In this document: one piece after another, positions 33,731 through 42,084 of the stretch
Layout: each line of letters begins with the position of its first letter
Numbering within the stretch: position 1 is the stretch's first letter
From: Clostridia bacterium
Lineage (GTDB): Bacteria > Bacillota > DTU025
NCBI GenBank assembly: GCA_034926675.1
Contig: JAYFQW010000010.1
Location: 24,953-88,952 of the forward strand
Length of the DNA stretch: 64,000 nt
Direction: 5' to 3'
The notes under the pieces: model-generated
What the model saw: only the letters and a program-made list of their open reading frames with translations
The model's database searches: none
Told to the model about the DNA's origin: nothing
Position numbers and translations under genes: made by a program

Positions 33731-34192
33731 CTACTCCTCCTTCCGACCGGGGACGCGCAAGATCCACAGCAGGATCAGGGCGACCCCAAGAACGATGGCG
33801 CTATCAGCTAGGTTGAAGATTGGCCACGGACTGATCTCGACGAAATCCACCACACTCGAAAATCGAATCCTATCGATGAGGTTGCCCACTGCACCGCCTA
33901 AGCCAAGCGCAAGCCCGGTCCGAACAGGCCACTCCCGTTTGGGGATCCGCTGGTGGAAAACCAGAACAAGCGCCGCCGCAAGCAGCGTCGCCGCAGTAAA
34001 AAGGTTCTGTTTGTTCTGAAGCATGCCGAACGCCGCTCCGGCGTTCCGAACGTGCGTAATGCGAACGAACCCCCCGAGGCACGGCACGACCTCGTAGAGA
34101 TCAAGGCGCCGCATGATCACTGCTTTAGATATCTGGTCGAGAAGAACAACCCACGAAGATATCAGGAAAAGCGCCACAGCTCCCAACTCCAT
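33731..34192 (-). CDS. lspA: Lipoprotein signal peptidase (signal peptidase II)
   Basis: A 153-residue membrane aspartic peptidase with four hydrophobic helices and the family blocks HVRNAGAAFGML, GNLIDRI, VVDFVEI and FNLADSAIVLG. The catalytic aspartates are Asp116 (VVDF) and Asp130 (LADS). It removes signal peptides from Lgt-modified prolipoproteins. The ATG at 34190-34192 has only a weak ribosome site (GGGCGGGCT). A good promoter lies about 25 bases upstream. Confidence 0.95.
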   Translation of the reverse strand: MELGAVALFLISSWVVLLDQISKAVIMRRLDLYEVVPCLGGFVRITHVRNAGAAFGMLQNKQNLFTAATLLAAALVLVFHQRIPKREWPVRTGLALGLGGAVGNLIDRIRFSSVVDFVEISPWPIFNLADSAIVLGVALILLWILRVPGRKEE

Positions 34193-34215
34193 AGCCCGCC
34201 CAAGGTTCGATCAGT

Positions 34216-34244
34216 ATTGTAACACACCTGCTAATCGCCGTAAA
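34216..34244 (-). promoter_or_regulatory. SigA-type promoter of the lspA-lgt-rluD-purB operon
   Basis: On the minus strand TTTACG (34239-34244) and TACAAT (34216-34221) are 17 bases apart. Predicted transcription starts about 15-20 bases upstream of the lspA ATG, leaving a short leader. Confidence 0.6.
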
Positions 34245-34245
34245 C

Positions 34246-34297
34246 TGCGCTCCAGTCGCCCCGTCCGTCGCCCGCGTCCGTCGCCCAGTCGCCAGCG
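34246..34297. repeat. Short GC-rich tandem repeat between dksA-like gene and lspA
   Basis: The minus strand reads as imperfect 11-13 base copies of GGGCGACGGACG, flanked by two copies of GGCGACTGG. The repeat fills the gap from the dksA-like stop to the lspA promoter. No stem with a T run is formed, so I do not call it a terminator. Confidence 0.45.
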
Positions 34298-34298
34298 C

Positions 34299-34865
34299 TT
34301 ACCTGGCATCAGGGCCGCCGGATCCAAACGATTCCTCGTCCTGCGGGCTGTTGGCAGTCCCATACTCAGCCAATTCGTCCCATATGTCCTCTCCGTGGAT
34401 GCCTGGATCATCGTAAGCATGGGCGGTGCTCCTGCCTCCGAACGGAGGTCTGATGACCTCCTCCTCGATTGGCCTGGATGTGCCTGTTCCCACAGGAGAT
34501 GGACTGCGCGCGCCGCACTCGGCGCAGCTCGCGGCCCAGGGTATGGCATGAAGACGCTCCTCGGGTATGTCGATGCCGCAGCGTACGCACTTGCCGTAGG
34601 TTCCGCTCTCCACCCGGTCGAGCGCCGCGTCGATCTGCGCGAGTGTGTCTTCACCATGGTTTATGAGCCCTAGGCTGATGGAGCGCATCTCCAGAGCGGA
34701 GCTACTGTCGCCGGTGTGATTATCGTAGCTTGACAGTTCGCCGCTCCACTCCGACTCTGGCCGGTCGAACTCCGCCGCCTTCTCAACGCCCTCGATCCTC
34801 TCTGTCGCCTTAGCTCTTGCCGCAGCCAGTTTCGCCTTGAAGATGCCAAGAGATGCCGGATCCAT
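34299..34865 (-). CDS. DksA/TraR family C4 zinc-finger protein (YteA-like)
   Basis: A 188-residue protein with an N-terminal helical region (FKAKLAAARAKATERIEGVE), a segment DSSSALEMRSISLGL and a zinc finger with Cys93-x2-Cys96 and Cys114-x2-Cys117 (CVRCGIDIPEERLHAIPW, then CAEC). The C-terminal 65 residues are acidic and low in complexity. YteA-type proteins of Bacillota are sporulation-associated DksA/TraR members; direct polymerase binding here is unproven. The ATG follows GGAGGGACG. The neighbours divIVA, DUF5665 and lspA match the usual Bacillota order. Confidence 0.85.
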   Translation of the reverse strand: MDPASLGIFKAKLAAARAKATERIEGVEKAAEFDRPESEWSGELSSYDNHTGDSSSALEMRSISLGLINHGEDTLAQIDAALDRVESGTYGKCVRCGIDIPEERLHAIPWAASCAECGARSPSPVGTGTSRPIEEEVIRPPFGGRSTAHAYDDPGIHGEDIWDELAEYGTANSPQDEESFGSGGPDAR

Positions 34866-34912
34866 GTGCGTCCCTCCGTGTGTTACTGCCTGCAGGTGTC
34901 GAGGGTGTGCGT

Positions 34913-35212
34913 CTATGATCGGTAGTGCTCGACGAATTTCACGATGTCTGCTATGAGCTTCCCTATGATGGGCACATTCAGTTCAATCACGACAGACAGG
35001 ATGTAGAGAAAGACCGCCATGAGGACCGATGCCCCGATAGCTATGCCGAAGCCCCTGGCTATGCCTGCAACGAAGTTGAACCAGGCCACCCTTCGGGGTG
35101 AGCGCATGAACTCCACATACTCCGCCACGCTGGCGTCGTCGAGGCGCTTCGCAAGCTCAGCTAGGCTCACGATCAGGGAGTCTACTCTGCCGCGCCCCCG
35201 TCTTCTACGCAC
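34913..35212 (-). CDS. DUF5665 family membrane protein
   Basis: A 99-residue protein with a basic N-terminus (RRRRGRGR), a helical part (LAELAKRLDDASVAEYVEFM RSP), one or two membrane segments (IGASVLMAVFLYILSVVI) and an amphipathic tail (PIIGKLIADIVKFVEHY). This is the pattern of the DUF5665 family, usually next to divIVA and dksA/traR in Bacillota. The function is unknown. It starts at GTG 35210-35212 after GAGGTG. Confidence 0.8.
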   Translation of the reverse strand: MRRRRGRGRVDSLIVSLAELAKRLDDASVAEYVEFMRSPRRVAWFNFVAGIARGFGIAIGASVLMAVFLYILSVVIELNVPIIGKLIADIVKFVEHYRS

Positions 35213-35282
35213 CCGTTACACCTCATGGGGGCTAGTCTTCCCGGGTGCGGCAGATTTGTTTCATCTCGACTCCCCCGAAAGC

Positions 35283-35762
35283 TCACTCTCGAGTAGCGGC
35301 GGCCTGCCTAACACCGAAATCGGAGGCGCTGCTATCGAGCATTTCCAGGTAGGCTTCGAGGATAGCTTTCATGCGCGCGCGAACCGTGCCCTCCTGGGCC
35401 GTTAGGTCGGCGAGGCGCTTCTCCTGGGTGCGAACCCTGTCTTCCATCTTGTCGAAGGCCTCGGCAGCCTGGAGTTCCGCCCTCTCCACGATGAGCTTAG
35501 CCTTCTCCTCGGCGTTTCTCCTCGTCTGCTCAGCTGCCTGCTGGGCTGTGAGCAGGGTCTGCTTTAGTGTTTCGCTGATTCCATCGGTATGCTCCTGCTG
35601 CTCCGACAGGACCTTGACCTTCTCTCGGAGCTCGGTGCTCTCCCGGTATAGCTGGTCGTAGCTCTGCCCCACCAGGTCGAGGAACTCGTCCACTTCCCTG
35701 GCGTCGTACCGGCCGAATCGAGTGGAGAACTGCTTGGAATGCACCTCAAGTGGTGTGAGCAT
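35283..35762 (-). CDS. divIVA: DivIVA-like cell division protein
   Basis: A 159-residue coiled-coil protein. The first 60 residues (MLTPLEVHSKQFSTRFGRYD, then REVDEFLDLVGQSYDQLYRE) form the DivIVA membrane-binding domain that senses negative curvature at poles and septa. The rest is coiled coil. In sporulating bacteria DivIVA anchors the origin at the pole and positions division proteins. The ATG has GGAGGCGCC upstream and overlaps the end of ylmH by 17 bases. Confidence 0.92.
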   Translation of the reverse strand: MLTPLEVHSKQFSTRFGRYDAREVDEFLDLVGQSYDQLYRESTELREKVKVLSEQQEHTDGISETLKQTLLTAQQAAEQTRRNAEEKAKLIVERAELQAAEAFDKMEDRVRTQEKRLADLTAQEGTVRARMKAILEAYLEMLDSSASDFGVRQAAATRE

Positions 35763-36546
35763 GTGGCGCCTCCTCCCGAGTGTTTGGGGTGTACACGGAG
35801 TATCGCTTGAGGATCACGGAGATGCGCCCGCGCTTGGTCTCACCTGGGACTTCCTCAACCACCAGCCTGCCGCGGCCGCGGCAGACAACCACATCGCCAG
35901 GGGACACACGCGATGACGGCGAATCGGCCATAATTCCGTTCACCTTGAACCTGCCTGCCTTGATCTCCTGCGCGAGCCTTGTGCGGGACGCAGGGAATCC
36001 AGCGCCCGCAACAGCATCGAGCCTCATGGACGCCACCGTTGCTCTGATGGCCTTCGCAGCCTGCCCGGGAAAGGATACCTCCGCGATATCCAGTTCGCAC
36101 AGGTCATCTCCGTGTTGCCGGGTCCGCGCTTCCGCTGTGGGATGTCTGAAGGCCGAAGACGAGATGACTCCCTGCCATCCCGCATCGGAGCGGAAGATGT
36201 CTCCTATTTCATCTCTCACGACGCCCAGCCCGCGCAGTGCTGCAATCACAGCGGCGTCATCATCCCACTGCTCCCCGAGGGGCCTCAAGTAGAAGAACGA
36301 TATCTCCGGGTCATATGTTTCATCGGGGAAACCCGATGGCATCACTGCGAGCCTCTTGCGCTGTGCTCCTCTGTACCCTCCGTAGAACCTGGCCCTTACA
36401 TCGGAAGCGGACGCCAGGGCTTGCCTGGCGGCATCCTGGCTTTCCTGGTCAAGAAATCCTGTGAGCGCCGGCACTCCTGACTGCGCCGCTTGCGATGCGC
36501 TATCCATCACAGTGGCAACGAATTGCTCCCCTCGCTCCTCCTGCAT
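35746..36546 (-). CDS. YlmH-type S4-domain RNA-binding protein
   Basis: A 266-residue protein with an N-terminal domain of the YlmH family (FLDQESQDAARQALASASDV, then RKRLAVMPSGFP) and a C-terminal S4 domain (about residues 185-245; RLAQEIKAGRFKVNGIMADS). YlmH homologues bind 50S particles in ribosome quality control, which fits the presence of rqcH in this genome, and the gene is classically found in the divIVA locus. The ATG at 36544-36546 follows GAGGTG. Confidence 0.88.
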   Translation of the reverse strand: MQEERGEQFVATVMDSASQAAQSGVPALTGFLDQESQDAARQALASASDVRARFYGGYRGAQRKRLAVMPSGFPDETYDPEISFFYLRPLGEQWDDDAAVIAALRGLGVVRDEIGDIFRSDAGWQGVISSSAFRHPTAEARTRQHGDDLCELDIAEVSFPGQAAKAIRATVASMRLDAVAGAGFPASRTRLAQEIKAGRFKVNGIMADSPSSRVSPGDVVVCRGRGRLVVEEVPGETKRGRISVILKRYSVYTPNTREEAPHAHTT

Positions 36547-36561
36547 TGATACACCTCGATC

Positions 36562-37272
36562 TCAGTAAGTCCGTGGGCCGAATATCGCGGACCCCACCCT
36601 GACGATCGTCGCCCCTTCTTCGACGGCTACTGCGTAGTCGCCGGACATCCCCATGGAAATATGGTCAAGAGACACGTTGCTCAGACGCAACCCTGAGAGA
36701 TCCTGGACTAGCCTGCGCGCCTCGCGGAAAACGGGCCGAGCCAACTCCGGGTCAGCTGAGTACGGCGCGATTGTCATGATGCCGCGCATTCGGAGATGCT
36801 CGTACTTCGGCATTCCGATGGCGAATGCCCGGGCATCCTCAGGCCTGATGCCGGATTTCGTAGCCTCTCCCGAGATATTCACCTGGAGCAGCACATCCAG
36901 AGTCCGGCCCATCGCCTCGCACTTCCGGTTGAGCTCATCCGCGAGTTCCTCCGAATCCAGTGAGTGGACGATGGTGAACAACTCAGCGGCGCGCTTGGCC
37001 TTGTTCCTCTGCAGATGCCCAACGAGATGCCATACCAGGCGACTCCCGGCGCCTGCTGCAGCCGAAACCAGAGGGATCTTCAAAGTGGCCTCCTGAACCC
37101 TGTTCTCGCCTAGATCCTGCACTCCGGCGGATACCGCCTCCGTGATCCGCGATGCATCAACGTTCTTGGTGATCGCCACCAGCATCACTTCTGACGCACT
37201 CCGCCCGGACCTGCCTGCCGCACAGGCGATGGCCTCGCGCACGTGTTCGATGTTATCCGAAATGGATGCCAA
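36562..37272 (-). CDS. YggS/YlmE family pyridoxal phosphate-binding protein
   Basis: A 236-residue single-domain TIM-barrel PLP protein (PLPBP). The PLP lysine is Lys36 in LVAITKNVDAS, and DLGENRVQEA, WHLVGHLQRNKAKRA and GMSGDYAVAVEEGATIVRVG complete the family pattern. Members keep free PLP low and affect amino-acid homeostasis; no enzyme activity is known. The TTG at 37270-37272 follows GAGGTGG by six bases and gives the usual N-terminus; a GTG five codons upstream lacks a site. The neighbour sepF expected next to this gene is absent. Confidence 0.92.
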   Translation of the reverse strand: MASISDNIEHVREAIACAAGRSGRSASEVMLVAITKNVDASRITEAVSAGVQDLGENRVQEATLKIPLVSAAAGAGSRLVWHLVGHLQRNKAKRAAELFTIVHSLDSEELADELNRKCEAMGRTLDVLLQVNISGEATKSGIRPEDARAFAIGMPKYEHLRMRGIMTIAPYSADPELARPVFREARRLVQDLSGLRLSNVSLDHISMGMSGDYAVAVEEGATIVRVGSAIFGPRTY

Positions 37273-37350
37273 AGATGCCCACCTCACGTAAGGCTAGATA
37301 TTCTCCGTCCGAGCGACTATTCCTCTGTTTTGCAGCACTTATGGGCCCAG

Positions 37351-38616
37351 TCACAGCCTAACTCGCACTCGATCGCCCTCGCGGATTCCCTCGACTACTG
37401 CTTCAGACCCGTTTCTCCCCAGCACCGACACCTTCTTCAGGGTGTATCTGTCGGAGCGCAGGACGTATACAGCATCTGAGTCGCCTGTGCGCACCAGCGC
37501 GCTTTCGGGGACTACCACCCCGCCCACGTAGTCGGTGACCAGATCCACCCGTTCGGTGCGCAGATTGGTGAGGGATGCAGCATATCTATCCATGGCGACG
37601 TGGATCGCCCATGTATTGTCCCCCAGATCCTCGCGTTTCCGCGTTTCCAGGATCGTGGCGCCTACTGCCTCAGACGCAAGCCTGGGAAAGCGCACTCTCA
37701 CTCGCTGCGCCCGCCTGGGCGCGGCCCCCTCCCGGTAATTCGCGAAGATGACGAGATTCGTCTGGTAATTCTGCACCTCTCGGAACACTGCCATCCCTGC
37801 TGACACCTGCTCTCCCTCGGCGCAGTCCCTTGAGACTGCGCCTGGGGCCCCGGGGTCCGCATTCAGCAGATCGGGATTGCCCGGCCTGTACACCGACTCG
37901 AGCCCATCCATATGCCGGGAGATCAGCGCGGATTCGCTAGCGCGAAGGACCGCGGACGCGCGTGCTGAGGCAGCATTCGATTCACTCTTAGCGCTGGCTG
38001 CCTCGGCCGCGGCGGCGCGGGATTCCTCCTGAATCCGGGCAAGCGACGACTCCGCCTCGCGCTCCCTTGCTCTGAGCGCCGACAGTTCCGAACGGGCCTT
38101 ATTCGCGTTCTTGGTATCTTTTCGCTCTTCGTACGCCTTGGCTTCTTCCTCTTTCAATGCCATCTGAACGCGGATTGTCGATATACGCTCCCGTTCCCGC
38201 CTCTCTCTCAGCGAGGAATCGACGGCGGATCGGTTCGCGTTGTCATTGGATTCGGAAGGCTGCTGCTTGGGTGTTCCAGTGGCAGATTGGTCGCGAATCT
38301 CCGCGACTACAGTTCCCGGAGCTGCCATCTCGCCTTCGCCGACAGCGTAGTGAAGCACCCCGCTGATTGGGGTGATAGCGACGCTCTCATCCCGTACTAT
38401 AACTGCTCTAGCAGGGATTGAAATCTCGATGAAGCCGTTTCGTGCGACTGCGGCCTGGGTGAATCGACCAGCCAGATTGCCTCGGATGGTGGCCAAGAGA
38501 ACATAAGACAGGACCGCGACCACCGCGATGGCCACGGCCAGCATGAAGAGGTTCAGGGCACGCTCGGCAGCCGTACGTTCCTGAACCCTGCGTCGACCGC
38601 TGATCAGATTGTTCAT
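37351..38616 (-). CDS. HlyD-like periplasmic adaptor protein
   Basis: A 421-residue protein with an N-terminal membrane helix (LNLFMLAVAIAVVAVLSYVLL), a short biotinyl-lipoyl-like beta region (ISIPARAVIVRDESVAITP), a long coiled coil rich in Arg/Glu/Ala (about residues 120-225) and a C-terminal beta-barrel region (VVVPESALVRTGDSDAVYVL). This matches HlyD-type adaptors of efflux or secretion systems. No ABC transporter or TolC-like gene is adjacent. Such HlyD genes are commonly found between ylmC/ylmD and yggS in clostridial lineages, role unknown. ATG 38614-38616 follows GAGGAG by ten bases. Confidence 0.78.
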   Translation of the reverse strand: MNNLISGRRRVQERTAAERALNLFMLAVAIAVVAVLSYVLLATIRGNLAGRFTQAAVARNGFIEISIPARAVIVRDESVAITPISGVLHYAVGEGEMAAPGTVVAEIRDQSATGTPKQQPSESNDNANRSAVDSSLRERRERERISTIRVQMALKEEEAKAYEERKDTKNANKARSELSALRAREREAESSLARIQEESRAAAAEAASAKSESNAASARASAVLRASESALISRHMDGLESVYRPGNPDLLNADPGAPGAVSRDCAEGEQVSAGMAVFREVQNYQTNLVIFANYREGAAPRRAQRVRVRFPRLASEAVGATILETRKREDLGDNTWAIHVAMDRYAASLTNLRTERVDLVTDYVGGVVVPESALVRTGDSDAVYVLRSDRYTLKKVSVLGRNGSEAVVEGIREGDRVRVRL

Positions 38617-38670
38617 GGCGCTCGATCTCCTCGTACTCCGGTGCAAGCTGGACCTCATGCAGCAATTATA

Positions 38671-39177
38671 TCACATGCACCTCACGAGGAATTCATTCGC
38701 CACGAGTGTGTGGTCCTCCGTATCGATCTCATATATGTATCCCAGATAGCCTGTGGTCCGATCGACAGAAAGGACGCCGTAGGCTCGATACTGAGCCTCC
38801 AAGTTCACGAGCGGCGCTTTCTTGCCTAGTTTCGGCGGATCCCTCATGAGCAGGGCATCTCCTGCCTTGAGTTCCTGGGCCTGAAGGATTGCCTCATCCA
38901 CGCCGCGCCTCACCACGAGTTTCTGCTCTCCGGTGAGGGACAGCCTGCCTAGTCGTGTTTTCACGTGAAAGAGAGGCTCTCCCTCCCATAGCTGCCTCCG
39001 CCCGATTGAGAGGAGTTCGGTCCATCCGGCGCGGGTAAGCACTTTGAACTGCGATAGGCTGTGTTCGAGGCTGTCTTCTTCGATAACAGGGTCGAAGTAA
39101 CCGAGGTTGACGTGTAGGATCTGTCCTTCCTCGTCTTTTATGATTATGGACGTGTCCTGAGATAGGCAACACTGCAA
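38671..39177 (-). CDS. Freestanding Hint (intein-like) domain protein
   Basis: A 168-residue protein that appears to consist only of a Hint domain. It begins MQCCLSQDTSIIIKDEEGQI; CLSQDT matches intein block A, with the reactive cysteine as residue 4 (or 3). LSLTGEQKLVV fits block B, but the usual TxxH histidine is Gln. LQAQELKAGDALLM follows as in inteins. The end GYIYEIDTEDHTLVAN EFLVRCM matches blocks F and G, but the final His-Asn-Cys is Arg-Cys-Met. The TTG start at 39175-39177 is forced: an in-frame TGA lies two codons upstream and GGAGG sits nine bases before it. Canonical splicing is therefore unlikely. It lies between ymxH and the hlyD-like gene in one transcript. Function unknown. 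Confidence 0.72.
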   Translation of the reverse strand: MQCCLSQDTSIIIKDEEGQILHVNLGYFDPVIEEDSLEHSLSQFKVLTRAGWTELLSIGRRQLWEGEPLFHVKTRLGRLSLTGEQKLVVRRGVDEAILQAQELKAGDALLMRDPPKLGKKAPLVNLEAQYRAYGVLSVDRTTGYLGYIYEIDTEDHTLVANEFLVRCM

Positions 39178-39210
39178 ATTTCATCGCCTCCGGCAGGCGA
39201 AAGTATACCA

Positions 39211-39468
39211 TCACCCGTTCGCGGATTCAAGGCCGGAATCATCCACAAGCACGACATCAAGACCCACTTTCCTTATCCGATCCCATTCAAGCACCAATTC
39301 GCCCCCTCGGCCCAGGAATCCCAGTAGCCTTCCACTCCCAGGTATGATGAAACTGGTCACCTTGCCTGTGTCCATGTCAACCTCCAGATCGAATATGTAG
39401 CCCAGCCTTTTCCCATCGTTCACGCTGACCACTTCCTTGGTCCGCAGATCGGATGTGCGCTGTATCAT
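39211..39468 (-). CDS. YlmC/YmxH family PRC-barrel protein
   Basis: An 85-residue PRC-barrel protein: MIQRTSDLRTKEVVSVNDGK, then LGYIFDLEVDMDTGKVTSFI and LVLEWDRIRKVGLDVVLVD. The family (YlmC/YmxH) is sporulation-associated and sits between sigG and the ylm genes in Bacillota; its molecular role is unknown. The ATG at 39466-39468 follows GGGAGGCGCCGAC. The upstream 97-base gap holds CATACAAT (minus strand, 39503-39510), equal to the SigE -10 consensus, but without a matching -35, so regulation by SigE is only suggested. Confidence 0.88.
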   Translation of the reverse strand: MIQRTSDLRTKEVVSVNDGKRLGYIFDLEVDMDTGKVTSFIIPGSGRLLGFLGRGGELVLEWDRIRKVGLDVVLVDDSGLESANG

Positions 39469-39565
39469 GTCGGCGCCTCCCAGCGTGTACTGAACCCCTG
39501 CCATTGTATGCATGGTTCTCTGGGTTGGTGCATCGACTCTCGACCTTCGAACCAGCGAAGACCCT

Positions 39566-40279
39566 CTACTTGCTCGCCTGCCGGAAATCGGGCAGCCGGA
39601 GCAACCGCGCTACCCACGCCGGAAGATTCCACTCCAGCAATGCCGTGGATGGCCCGGCCGTCCAAAGCCCAGCAGCAAACTCCAGCGCGATCCGCCCGTT
39701 CGCCGGGAGGCCTCTCTCGAGGCCCCGGTCCGCCCCTGTCAACGTGATGTCTGTCTCAAGTATCCTCGCACGATTCAGGTCCACTAGGCACAACGGAGGA
39801 AACAGCACACACCACCAGTTGGCGCCGGCGCCCAGCCCTATCACCACCTCCAGGGCTGGGTAGTCCCCGGCGGGGAAGGCAGTTCTTCCGTAAGCTGCCG
39901 CAGGGAAACGTGACATGCCTAAGGTGGCGGCGACCGGTGCGTCGACTCCTGCCCTGCCTACCGCATCTCTCGCAGCAAGCTCGATCTTGCCAAGGTTCTG
40001 GGAAAGCGCGCGCATGGCCCAGCGTGAGCTGGTTGCGCCTGAGATCGCTCGCCATGATTCAGTGAGTACTGCATCGCGAACTGCAAGCTTAAGCCTTTGG
40101 CTGGCGCCATCATTGCCTGGCGCGACTACGTGCAGCCTTATTAGGTTCGACGAGTTGAACGCGTAGGTCACTTCATCACGCGCGCCGGCCGACCTCGCCC
40201 CTGCCACCGCCCATGCGAGGATCATCGCTGCCAGAATCAGGCCGCATGTTATTGCCCGTGCTCTAGCTTCGTGCGCCAA
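39566..40279 (-). CDS. spoIIR: Stage II sporulation protein R
   Basis: A 237-residue secreted signalling protein. After a signal peptide (ITCGLILAAMILAWAVAGARSAGA) comes FNSSNLIRLHVVAPGNDGAS QRLKLAVRDAVL and the hallmark NWWCVLFPPLCLVD. In the family, the forespore makes SpoIIR under SigF and it triggers SpoIIGA to process pro-SigE in the mother cell. Its C-terminal 50 residues are less conserved. It starts at TTG 40277-40279, eight bases after AAGGAAGG, and lies 15 bases after the sigG stop. The linkage to sigE-sigG-spoIIGA matches its role, though in Bacillus the gene is elsewhere. Confidence 0.92.
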   Translation of the reverse strand: MAHEARARAITCGLILAAMILAWAVAGARSAGARDEVTYAFNSSNLIRLHVVAPGNDGASQRLKLAVRDAVLTESWRAISGATSSRWAMRALSQNLGKIELAARDAVGRAGVDAPVAATLGMSRFPAAAYGRTAFPAGDYPALEVVIGLGAGANWWCVLFPPLCLVDLNRARILETDITLTGADRGLERGLPANGRIALEFAAGLWTAGPSTALLEWNLPAWVARLLRLPDFRQASK

Positions 40280-40294
40280 TATGCCAACCTTCCT

Positions 40295-41068
40295 TCACAT
40301 CGAGCGCCTCATATGCTTCAGCGCCGCCTTCTCCAGCCTCGATACCTGCGCCTGCGATATCCCTATCTCATCTGCCACTTCCATCTGAGTTCTGCCCTCG
40401 AAGAACCTCAGCTTGAGGATGAGCCTCTCCCGTGACGACAGCTTCGACATGGCTTCCTTTATCGATATGCCTTCGAGCCAGTTCACATCCACGTTCTTGT
40501 CATCTGAGACCTGATCCATGACATAGATCGGGTCTCCTCCATCGTGATAGATGGGCTCGAACAAGGAGATCGGCTCCTGGATCGCGTCGAGGGCGTAGAC
40601 CACCTCTTCTCTCTTCACGCCCAGAGCATCCGCGATCTCGGTGACGCTCGGCTCTTTCGAGTTCTGCGACATCAGCCTGTCACGGACCTGAAGAGCCCTG
40701 TATGCGATATCCCGCAGTGAACGCGACACCCGGATGGGGTTGTTGTCTCGCAAGTAGCGCCTGATCTCGCCGATGATCATCGGCACTGCGTAGGTTGAGA
40801 ACTTGACGTTCTGGGATAGGTCGAAGTTGTCGATGGCTTTGATGAGTCCGATGCACCCCACCTGAAACAGGTCATCTACGTACTCTCCCCTGTTCGTGAA
40901 GCGCTGTATCACCGACAGCACCAGCCTGAGGTTGCTGTAGATCAGCCTCCCGCGCGCCTCATCATCCCCATCTCGCACCGCTTCTAGGAGCTCACGCATC
41001 TTGGTGCTGGACAGCACTGGGAGTTTGGAGGTGTTGACACCGCATATCTCGACCTTGTTCAGCGCCAT
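40295..41068 (-). CDS. sigG: RNA polymerase sporulation sigma factor SigG
   Basis: A 257-residue sigma-70 family factor with MALNKVEICGVNTSKLPVLS, the SigG-specific N-terminus, region 2 (NLRLVLSVIQRFTNRGEYVD, then DLFQVGCIGLIKAIDNFD and FSTYAVPMIIGEIRRYLRD), region 3 and region 4 (LSSRERLILKLRFFEGRTQM, ISQAQVSRLEKAALKHM). SigG directs late forespore transcription and needs the SpoIIIA-SpoIIQ channel for activity. The ATG follows GGAGTGG. It lies downstream of sigE across a 261-base gap. Confidence 0.95.
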   Translation of the reverse strand: MALNKVEICGVNTSKLPVLSSTKMRELLEAVRDGDDEARGRLIYSNLRLVLSVIQRFTNRGEYVDDLFQVGCIGLIKAIDNFDLSQNVKFSTYAVPMIIGEIRRYLRDNNPIRVSRSLRDIAYRALQVRDRLMSQNSKEPSVTEIADALGVKREEVVYALDAIQEPISLFEPIYHDGGDPIYVMDQVSDDKNVDVNWLEGISIKEAMSKLSSRERLILKLRFFEGRTQMEVADEIGISQAQVSRLEKAALKHMRRSM

Positions 41069-41329
41069 TTCGGAACCACTCCACTATCTCGCATTGGGGA
41101 CCTGCACTAGCAGTATTGCTCCCCTATCCAGCCTTTATTCCGCTGATGGATACCAAATTGGAATTATTTTCACAAATAGAGAACCCCGACGTCAGCTGGA
41201 TGCCTACGCCGGGGAATCGCTATCGCCGGATGTGGCCGGGATCGGGGCGGGACGGATTGGGATGGATTCGGATGGATTTAGATGCGATGGGTTGTTCATT
41301 GCATCCGCAGTCGGCTCTGAAACCGCCCC
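41069..41329. other. Intergenic region sigE-sigG
   Basis: This 261-base gap separates sigE from sigG and should hold a SigF/SigG-type promoter for sigG. On the minus strand GGGAGCAATA near 41110 differs by one base from the SigF -10 consensus, but no -35 lies at the right distance. A short imperfect repeat of GGATTNG is visible near 41253-41291. I see no gene or terminator. Confidence 0.4.
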
Positions 41330-42064
41330 CTATTCCGCCTGGCTCATCTGATGTCTCAGCTTGGTGATGATACGCTTCTCGAGCCTGGATATGTAGGATT
41401 GGGAGATCCCCAGAAGATCTGCGACCTCCTTCTGTGTCCTCTCCAGCCCGTCCGCGAATCCGAACCGCAGTTCCATGATGCGCTTCTCCCTGCCGGATAG
41501 CGCGCTCAAGGCCTGCCCCAGCAGAGCGCGGTCCACCTCATTCTCTAGCGCCTGATACACCAGATCCTCATCGGTGCCGTACACGTCGGACAAGAGCAGT
41601 TCATTTCCGTCCCAGTCGATGTTGAGCGGTTCGTCAAACGAGACCTCACTCCTCAGTCTGCTGCTCTTTCTCAGATACATGAGAATCTCGTTCTCGATGC
41701 ATCGTGATGCATAGGTCGCAAGTTTGATTCCCTTGTGAGGATCGAACGTGTTCACAGCCTTGATCAAGCCGATGGCGCCGATGGACACCAGATCCTCAAC
41801 GCCAAGCCCCGTGCTTTCGAACTTGCGCGCAATGTACACTACCAGCCTGAGGTTTCGCTCCACGAGTTCGGTCTTTACATCGTTTGCGCCGCCGCTCAGC
41901 CTGTGTATTAGCGCAGTCTCCTCATCTGAGCTGAGCGGAGGAGGGAGTGTCTCGCTGCTCCCCACGTACCTGACCATCGGGTCATCCGACAAAGCGAACC
42001 AGCGAAGAAAGCGGACAAGCAGCAGCCTTGCTGCCCATGTCACCCGCTCGATCCAGCGTGCCAT
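41330..42064 (-). CDS. sigE: RNA polymerase sporulation sigma factor SigE (pro-form)
   Basis: A 244-residue early mother-cell sigma factor. The first ~30 residues form a hydrophobic, basic amphipathic pro-sequence ([20 protein letters not shown]) that tethers pro-SigE to the membrane until SpoIIGA cleaves it ahead of [17 protein letters not shown]. Region 2 ([39 protein letters not shown]) and region 4 ([33 protein letters not shown]) are intact. Two nearby ATGs exist; that at 42062-42064 lies eight bases after GAGGAGG and is preferred. It follows spoIIGA, its protease gene. Confidence 0.95.
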   Translation of the reverse strand: MARWIERVTWAARLLLVRFLRWFALSDDPMVRYVGSSETLPPPLSSDEETALIHRLSGGANDVKTELVERNLRLVVYIARKFESTGLGVEDLVSIGAIGLIKAVNTFDPHKGIKLATYASRCIENEILMYLRKSSRLRSEVSFDEPLNIDWDGNELLLSDVYGTDEDLVYQALENEVDRALLGQALSALSGREKRIMELRFGFADGLERTQKEVADLLGISQSYISRLEKRIITKLRHQMSQAE

Positions 42065-42084
42065 GTTCATACCCTCCTCTGCAC

